Origin: Sphaerisporangium sp. TRM90804
Lineage (GTDB): Bacteria > Actinomycetota > Actinomycetes > Streptosporangiales > Streptosporangiaceae
Assembly: GCF_029846175.1 (NCBI RefSeq)
Contig: NZ_JARWAC010000043.1
Coordinates: 1 to 38,700, forward strand
DNA: 38,700 nucleotides
Direction of reading: 5' to 3'
The notes beneath the pieces are model-generated. The model saw only the letters and a program-made list of their open reading frames with translations, was not told the origin of the DNA and ran no database searches. Positions 34,285-38,700 of this stretch are shown here, one piece after another. The first letter of the stretch is position 1, and each line of letters opens with the position of its first letter. Both the position numbers and the translations under genes were made by a program.

Positions 34285-36933
34285 ATGCGCACCTACGTGT
34301 ACGACTTCGCGGACGGCGGCATGGACATGAAGGACCTGCTCGGCGGGAAGGGGGCCAACCTGGCCGAGATGACCCGGCTCGGCCTTCCCGTCCCGCCCGG
34401 CTTCACCATCACGACCGAGGCCTGCCGCACGTACCTGGACACCGGCGACCTGCCCGAGGGCCTGTCGGCCTGCGTCGCCGCCCATGTGAGCCGGGTCGAG
34501 AGCCTGATGGGGCGCGAGCTGGGGAACCCGGCGGACCCGCTGCTGCTGTCCGTGCGGTCCGGCGGCAGGTTCTCCATGCCGGGCATGATGGAGACCATCC
34601 TCGACATCGGCCTCACGGACGCCGGCGTGGCCGGCCTGGCCGCGGCCTCCGGGGACGAGCGCTTCGCCTGGGACTGCTACCGGCGCCTCATCTCGATGTA
34701 CGGCTCGACCGTCGAGGGCGTGCCCGGCGAGGAGTTCGAGCAGGCCCTGGCCTCCCACCGCCGGGCGGCGGGCGTGGCCACCGACCCCGAACTGTCCGCG
34801 TCCGACCTGCGCGACCTGGTCGAGGAGTACAAGAAGATCTTCCACGCGCACACCGGCCGGCCCTTCCCCCAGGACCCGGCCGAGCAGCTGGAGGGCGCCG
34901 TCCTGGCCGTCTTCCGCTCCTGGAACACCGAACGCGCCCGCGTCTACCGCCGCGCCGAGCACATCCCCGACGACCTCGGCACCGCCGTCAACGTCATGGC
35001 CATGGTGTACGGCAACCGGGGACCCCGCTCCGGCACCGGCGTCGCCTTCACCCGCGACCCCGCCACCGGCGCCCGCGGCGTCTACGGCGACTACCTGCCG
35101 AACGCCCAGGGCGAGGACGTGGTGGCCGGGATCCGCGACACCCTCCCCCTGCAGGAGCTGGCCCGGCTGGACGCGCCCAGTTTCGCCCGGCTCGGCTCGG
35201 CGATGGAGACCTTGGAGCGGCACTACCGCGATCTGTGCGACATCGAGTTCACGATCGAGGAGGGCAGGCTCTGGCTGCTGCAGACCCGGGTCGGCAAGCG
35301 CACCGCGGCCGCCGCCTTCATCATCGCCGCCCAGCTCGTCGACGAGGGGACGATCGACCTCGACGAGGCACTGCGCCGCGTCGACGGCACCCGGCTCGCG
35401 CGGCTGATGTTCCCCCGGTTCGACCTGTCCGGAGCGCCCGAGCCCATCACCACCGGCGTGCCCGCGTCGCCGGGCGCCGCGTGCGGCCGGGTCGTCTTCG
35501 ACTCCCGCCGGGCGGCCGAGGCCACCGGCCCGGTCATCCTCGTCCGCCGCGAGACCAACCCCGACGACCTGCCCGGCATGCTGGCCGCCACCGGGATCCT
35601 CACCAGCCGGGGCGGGAAGACCTCGCACGCGGCCGTCGTCGCACGCGGCCTGGGACGCACCTGCGTCTGCGGCGCGGAGGAGCTGGACGTCGACGCCGAG
35701 GGCCGGATGTTCCGCGTCGGAGACCTGGTCGTGCGCGAGGGCGACCTGCTGTCGGTGGACGGCGCCACCGGCAAGGTGTACCTGACCGCGCTGCCGGTCA
35801 GGCCGTCGCCCGTGGTGCGCTACTTCGAAGGGGAGCTGGAGGCCGGCTCCAGCCCGCTGGTGTCGGCGGTCGACCGGATGATGGCCCGCGCCGACGCGGT
35901 CCGGCGGCTGGAGGTCCAGGCCAACGCCGACACCCCGGAGGACGCCGCCCGCGCCCGCCGGTTCGGCGCCGCCGGCATCGGCCTGTGCAGGACCGAGCAC
36001 ATGTTCCTCGGCGAACGCCGCGCGCTCGTCGAACGCCTGATCCTCGCCGAGGAGGAAGGCGACGTCCGCGCCGCGCTGGACGCGCTGCTGCCGCTCCAGC
36101 GGGCCGACTTCACCCGCATCCTGGAGGTGATGGACGGCCTGCCGGTGACGATCCGGCTCCTGGACCCGCCGCTGCACGAGTTCCTGCCGTCCCTGGAGGA
36201 GCTCGTCGCCCGGACCGCGGCCGCCCCGGACGACCCCGCGCTGGAACACGACCGCACCATGCTGAGCGCCGTGCGCCGCATGCACGAGAGCAACCCGATG
36301 CTCGGCCTTCGCGGCGTGCGGCTCGGCCTGCTCGTGCCCGGCCTGTTCGCCATGCAGGTCCAGGCGATCGGCGAGGCAGCCGCCCACCGGGCCGCCGCCG
36401 GCGGCCACCCCCTGCCCGAGATCATGGTGCCGCTCGTCGGCGACGTCCGGGAGCTCGCGGCCGTGCGCGCCGAGGCCGAACGCGTCCTGGCCGGGGTCGC
36501 CGGGGCCCCGCCCATCCCGATCGGCACCATGATCGAGGTTCCGCGCGCGGCGCTGACCGCCGGCGACATCGCGAGGGAGGCGGAGTTCTTCTCGTTCGGC
36601 ACCAACGACCTGACCCAGATGACCTGGGGCTTCTCCCGGGACGACGTGGAGGGAACCATCTTCCCCGCCTACCTTCGGCTGGGCGTCATCGACGAGTCGC
36701 CGTTCGAGAGCATCGACCGGCGAGGCGTGGGCCGGCTGGTCCGGCTGGCCGTCGAAGGGGGACGGGCCGTCCGGCCGGATCTGCGGATCGGCGTCTGCGG
36801 CGAACACGGCGGCGACCCCGCCTCCGTACGGTTCTTCCACGAGACCGGCCTCGACTACGTCTCCTGCTCCCCCTACCGGATCCCCATAGCCCGCCTCGAA
36901 GCGGGCCGCGCGGCCCTGCCGGCGTCCACGTGA
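34285..36933 (+). CDS. ppdK: Pyruvate, phosphate dikinase
   Basis: The protein has 882 residues. The ATG at 34285 has GGAGGAG upstream and lies 29 bp after adhE, so the two are probably one unit. Domains: N-terminal ATP-grasp (LLGGKGANLAEM, SVRSGGRFSMPGMMETIL), central swivelling domain with phospho-His448 in GGKTSHAAVVARGLG, and C-terminal PEP/pyruvate barrel with ATGIGLCRTEHMF-type sequence (AAGIGLCRTEHMF), SFGTNDLTQM and Cys838 in GVCGEHGGDP. It interconverts pyruvate + ATP + Pi and PEP + AMP + PPi. In a fermenting cell it can run from PEP to pyruvate and save energy by using pyrophosphate; the reverse would serve gluconeogenesis. The direction cannot be told from sequence. Confidence 0.95.
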   Translation: MRTYVYDFADGGMDMKDLLGGKGANLAEMTRLGLPVPPGFTITTEACRTYLDTGDLPEGLSACVAAHVSRVESLMGRELGNPADPLLLSVRSGGRFSMPGMMETILDIGLTDAGVAGLAAASGDERFAWDCYRRLISMYGSTVEGVPGEEFEQALASHRRAAGVATDPELSASDLRDLVEEYKKIFHAHTGRPFPQDPAEQLEGAVLAVFRSWNTERARVYRRAEHIPDDLGTAVNVMAMVYGNRGPRSGTGVAFTRDPATGARGVYGDYLPNAQGEDVVAGIRDTLPLQELARLDAPSFARLGSAMETLERHYRDLCDIEFTIEEGRLWLLQTRVGKRTAAAAFIIAAQLVDEGTIDLDEALRRVDGTRLARLMFPRFDLSGAPEPITTGVPASPGAACGRVVFDSRRAAEATGPVILVRRETNPDDLPGMLAATGILTSRGGKTSHAAVVARGLGRTCVCGAEELDVDAEGRMFRVGDLVVREGDLLSVDGATGKVYLTALPVRPSPVVRYFEGELEAGSSPLVSAVDRMMARADAVRRLEVQANADTPEDAARARRFGAAGIGLCRTEHMFLGERRALVERLILAEEEGDVRAALDALLPLQRADFTRILEVMDGLPVTIRLLDPPLHEFLPSLEELVARTAAAPDDPALEHDRTMLSAVRRMHESNPMLGLRGVRLGLLVPGLFAMQVQAIGEAAAHRAAAGGHPLPEIMVPLVGDVRELAAVRAEAERVLAGVAGAPPIPIGTMIEVPRAALTAGDIAREAEFFSFGTNDLTQMTWGFSRDDVEGTIFPAYLRLGVIDESPFESIDRRGVGRLVRLAVEGGRAVRPDLRIGVCGEHGGDPASVRFFHETGLDYVSCSPYRIPIARLEAGRAALPAST

Positions 36934-37089
36934 GCGGTGCCGCCTGCGGTGCGCGAGAGCATCTCCCGGGGCCGCGCTCTCACCGAGGAGCGGTGCGAGC
37001 GCGGCGCACGGGAACCGGCTTCGGCGGAACACGGCCCCGGGGCGGAAGGAGTCGTGCGCAAGCGCCGGGCCGGCCGAGCCGAACGGCGA

Positions 37090-37119
37090 GGCTCCCACGC
37101 CGCCTCTGGCGTGGGAGCC
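37090..37119. terminator. Hairpin between converging ppdK and CBS-BON 2 genes
   Basis: Perfect 12-bp arms (GGCTCCCACGCC, 37090-37101 and 37108-37119) with a 6-base loop lie between the two converging stop codons. Confidence 0.85.
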
Positions 37120-37155
37120 CGCGTCGACCGGGTCGGCCGCCAGGCGGCCCCCCGG

Positions 37156-37851
37156 TCACGACGCCTGCCACCGGGGGGTGTCGTCCTCGTCGTAACCGAT
37201 CTCGTCGACCACGTCGACGACTCCGTTGACCCGCCGGACCATCCGCGCGGCCAGCCGGGCTTCGCTTCGCAACCGCAGGTGGCCGCTCAGGGTCACCACT
37301 CCCCGGCAGGTGGCGACCTTGACATCGGAGGTCTCGATCCACAGGGAATGGGTGAGCACGTCGTCCCGGACCTCGCGGGAGATGTCCTCGTCGCCGCGGA
37401 CGAAGACCTTCAGCAGGTCGCGACGGCTGACGATGCCCACAAGCCCGCCTTCGTCGTCGGTGACGGGCAGCCGCTTCACCCCGTGCTCGTCCATGAGCCG
37501 GGCGGCGGTGACCACCGTGGTGCCGGGCCCGACCGTGTGGGCCGGGGTGCTCATCAGGTCCGCCGCGACCTCGCCCCGCGCCTCGGCGTGCCCGGCGTGC
37601 CCGGCGAGCCGGTCGCGCAGACGCGCGCGCAGCGGGGGCCGGTAGCCCTCGCGGTAGAACTGGTCCCTGAACTCCTCCTTGCGGAGCAGGTCCGCCTCGG
37701 AGACGACTCCGACGACGCGGCGGCCGGCGTCCACCACCGGGACCGCGCTGACCTCACGGGCGATGAGCAGCTCGGCGATGTCCTTGAACGGCGTGTCCTG
37801 CTCGACCGACGCCACATCGGTGGTCATGACGTTCTGCACCTTCATGTGCAT
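37156..37851 (-). CDS. CBS-CBS-BON domain protein 2
   Basis: The protein has 231 residues and the same domain order as the protein at 15001-15708: CBS 1 (VQNVMTTDVASVEQDTPFKD to VVGVVSEADLLRKEE), CBS 2 (AADLMSTPAHTVGPGTTVVT to VGIVSRRDLLKVF) and BON (VKVATCRGVVTLSGHLRLRS to NGVVDVVDEIGYDE). The linker after CBS 1 (FYREGYRPPLRARLRDR) is also shared, so the two are paralogues. AAGGAGG lies five bases before the ATG at 37851; a second in-frame ATG follows at 37845. It is downstream of hsp20 on the same strand, with a strong hairpin in the 67-bp gap. Probable role: sensing adenylate ligands in starved or hypoxic cells. Confidence 0.9.
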   Translation of the reverse strand: MHMKVQNVMTTDVASVEQDTPFKDIAELLIAREVSAVPVVDAGRRVVGVVSEADLLRKEEFRDQFYREGYRPPLRARLRDRLAGHAGHAEARGEVAADLMSTPAHTVGPGTTVVTAARLMDEHGVKRLPVTDDEGGLVGIVSRRDLLKVFVRGDEDISREVRDDVLTHSLWIETSDVKVATCRGVVTLSGHLRLRSEARLAARMVRRVNGVVDVVDEIGYDEDDTPRWQAS

Positions 37852-37878
37852 GACGACCTCCTTGAGGTGCTTGAGGTG

Positions 37879-37910
37879 CTCGCGGGCCCGATGCGGGGCG
37901 GGCCCGCGAG
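37879..37910 (-). terminator. Hairpin between hsp20 and CBS-BON 2
   Basis: Perfect 12-bp arms (CTCGCGGGCCCG at 37879-37890, complement at 37899-37910) with an 8-base loop. It lies eight bases after the hsp20 stop and 27 bases before the CBS-BON start. It may end most hsp20 transcripts or act as an attenuator or mRNA stabiliser. Two copies of CTTGAGGTG flank it on the left. Confidence 0.75.
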
Positions 37911-37918
37911 CGGGTGGT

Positions 37919-38359
37919 TCAGTCCTTCTTCTGGGGCTTGCCGGAGGTGTGGCCGACGAGGATCCGCCTGCCCTCCTGCTTGTCCTCGGCGAGCTTGACG
38001 CTGACCTCGAGGATTCCCCGGTCGTAGACGGCCTTGACGTCCCTGTCGTCGGTGCCGGGCGGCAGCGCGATGGATCGGGTGAGCGAGCCGTACCGGAACT
38101 CGGAGCGGTGCTCGTCCTTCTCCTCGTGCTGACGCTCGGCGCGGATCGTGAGGACCCCGCCGGCCAGTGTGATCTCGACGTCCTTGTCCGGGTCGACACC
38201 CGGCAGCTCGGCACGCAACACGTACCGGCCGTCCAGGACGTAGTCCTCGAACCGGATCGCCTGCCCCACGGCCGGCCGCAGACCGGCCAGCGGAGCCTCA
38301 AGCCAATCGATGAGGTCGGGGAGGAACCCCCTCGGCTCTCCGCGCACTGACGTGCCCAT
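37919..38359 (-). CDS. Small heat-shock protein Hsp20 (alpha-crystallin family)
   Basis: The protein has 146 residues, typical of bacterial Hsp20. The ATG at 38359 has GGAGGTGG upstream. The alpha-crystallin domain covers about residues 37-130 (IRFEDYVLDGRYVLRAELPG, then VDPDKDVEITLAGGVLTIRA, YGSLTRSIALPPGTDDRDVK, then YDRGILEVSV), and the tail has GRRILV in place of the I-x-I motif region. It is an ATP-independent holdase that keeps unfolding proteins soluble. The mycobacterial alpha-crystallin Acr/HspX (Rv2031c) is a landmark of the DosR regulon and has a similar size. A partial DevR-like box lies 88 bp upstream. Confidence 0.93.
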   Translation of the reverse strand: MGTSVRGEPRGFLPDLIDWLEAPLAGLRPAVGQAIRFEDYVLDGRYVLRAELPGVDPDKDVEITLAGGVLTIRAERQHEEKDEHRSEFRYGSLTRSIALPPGTDDRDVKAVYDRGILEVSVKLAEDKQEGRRILVGHTSGKPQKKD

Positions 38360-38447
38360 CGGTCCACCTCCATCTTCTGTTCGCCCTTCAGCTCCATCCC
38401 ACCTCCACGGCGCCCTCCGGCGAAGAAGGCGGAAGTCCACCCCGGCA

Positions 38448-38461
38448 GGGGCTTTGGCCAT
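38448..38461. promoter_or_regulatory. Partial DevR/OsdR-like box GGGGCTTTGGCCAT
   Basis: It matches GGGNCTTTNGNC but lacks the last two C residues. It lies 88 bp before the hsp20 start, the same distance as the 24101 box from USP 2. Confidence 0.35.
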
Positions 38462-38556
38462 CGACCCCTCATCACCGTGCGGACGACTCACGCGCCGGAA
38501 GGGCGGATCGCGTCGCGCGGGAGGAGGATGGCGATCACGCCAGAAGGATGAGGACG

Positions 38557-38700
38557 TCAGCGCAGCCGGCGGCGGAACGGCGACTGACGCGGCCCGGCGG
38601 GCGCGAGTCGCACGCGTATGTCTACGGCGACTGCGCCGGTGGGGGTGGCGATCACGGGGTTGAGGTCGAGTTCGGCCACTTCGGGGAGGTCGTCCATGAG
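38557..38700 (-). CDS. C-terminal 47 residues of an ATP-grasp acyl-CoA ligase/acetyltransferase-type protein (5' truncated by window edge)
   Basis: The frame runs leftward from base 38700 to the TGA at 38557-38559. The visible tail reads DLPEVAELDLNPVIATPTG, followed by AVAVDIRVRLAP. The pattern E-x-D-L-N-P-V-x-A followed by D-x-R-V-R-L is the usual C-terminal end of the ATP-grasp subunit of ADP-forming acetyl-CoA synthetases and of the actinobacterial protein acetyltransferases fused to that module. If it is a synthetase it would make acetate and ATP from acetyl-CoA, fitting the fermentation genes. The family is clear enough; the exact member is not. It ends 198 bp upstream of hsp20 on the same strand. 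Confidence 0.7.
   Translation of the reverse strand, partial: LMDDLPEVAELDLNPVIATPTGAVAVDIRVRLAPAGPRQSPFRRRLR

Overview
The window is very GC-rich, has strong G/C bias at third codon positions, uses GTG starts often, and carries several Tat-exported, CBM-tailed secreted enzymes. This points to a filamentous actinomycete, most likely of the Streptosporangiaceae type (Nonomuraea/Streptosporangium/Microbispora-like). That assignment is inferred from gene style, not from a marker gene. No rRNA, tRNA, CRISPR array, transposase or phage gene was seen.

Left part (1-12.9 kb): plant-polysaccharide utilisation. It holds the 3' end of a CBM2-tailed secreted enzyme (probably a CE1/PHB-depolymerase-type esterase), an SGNH esterase with a CBM13 lectin domain, a leftward operon (sugar-binding lipoprotein, two CUT1 permeases, ROK sugar kinase) divergent from its LacI-family regulator, a GH127 beta-L-arabinofuranosidase with six ricin-type repeats, and a GH30 xylanase-type enzyme with CBM2. 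No transporter ATPase gene is present, so a shared MsiK-type ATPase is presumed. TGTTANCGNTAACA operators precede the secreted-enzyme genes. One such operator core lies at the centre of a 44-bp perfect palindrome between two convergent genes.

Right part (13-38.7 kb): a hypoxia/dormancy-style island. It contains two tandem-domain universal stress proteins, an XRE-flavin split-barrel protein, two CBS-CBS-BON proteins, an APH-AAA fusion kinase of the type encoded by M. tuberculosis Rv2004c, a P-type ATPase (CtpF-like), an Hsp20 and a SpoIIE-type phosphatase. Several of these families are members of the mycobacterial DosR/DevR regulon. Interleaved with them is a complete fermentative carbon route: GAPDH, pyruvate formate-lyase and its radical-SAM activase, bifunctional AdhE, PPDK, and an NAD-linked formate dehydrogenase made of a NuoE-NuoF fusion and a Cys-type molybdopterin subunit. 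The right edge cuts the last 47 codons of an ATP-grasp acyl-CoA-ligase-type gene.

Together these enzymes could run a redox-balanced ethanol fermentation. PFL splits pyruvate to acetyl-CoA and formate, formate dehydrogenase recovers NADH from the formate, and AdhE spends two NADH per acetyl-CoA. DevR/OsdR-like dyads (GGGNC-N4-GNCCC and close variants) lie in front of most transcription units of the island. The best are at 24278-24291 and 31503-31516, with a tandem pair at 28238 and 28260. This suggests one oxygen- or redox-controlled regulon whose regulator is encoded outside the window.
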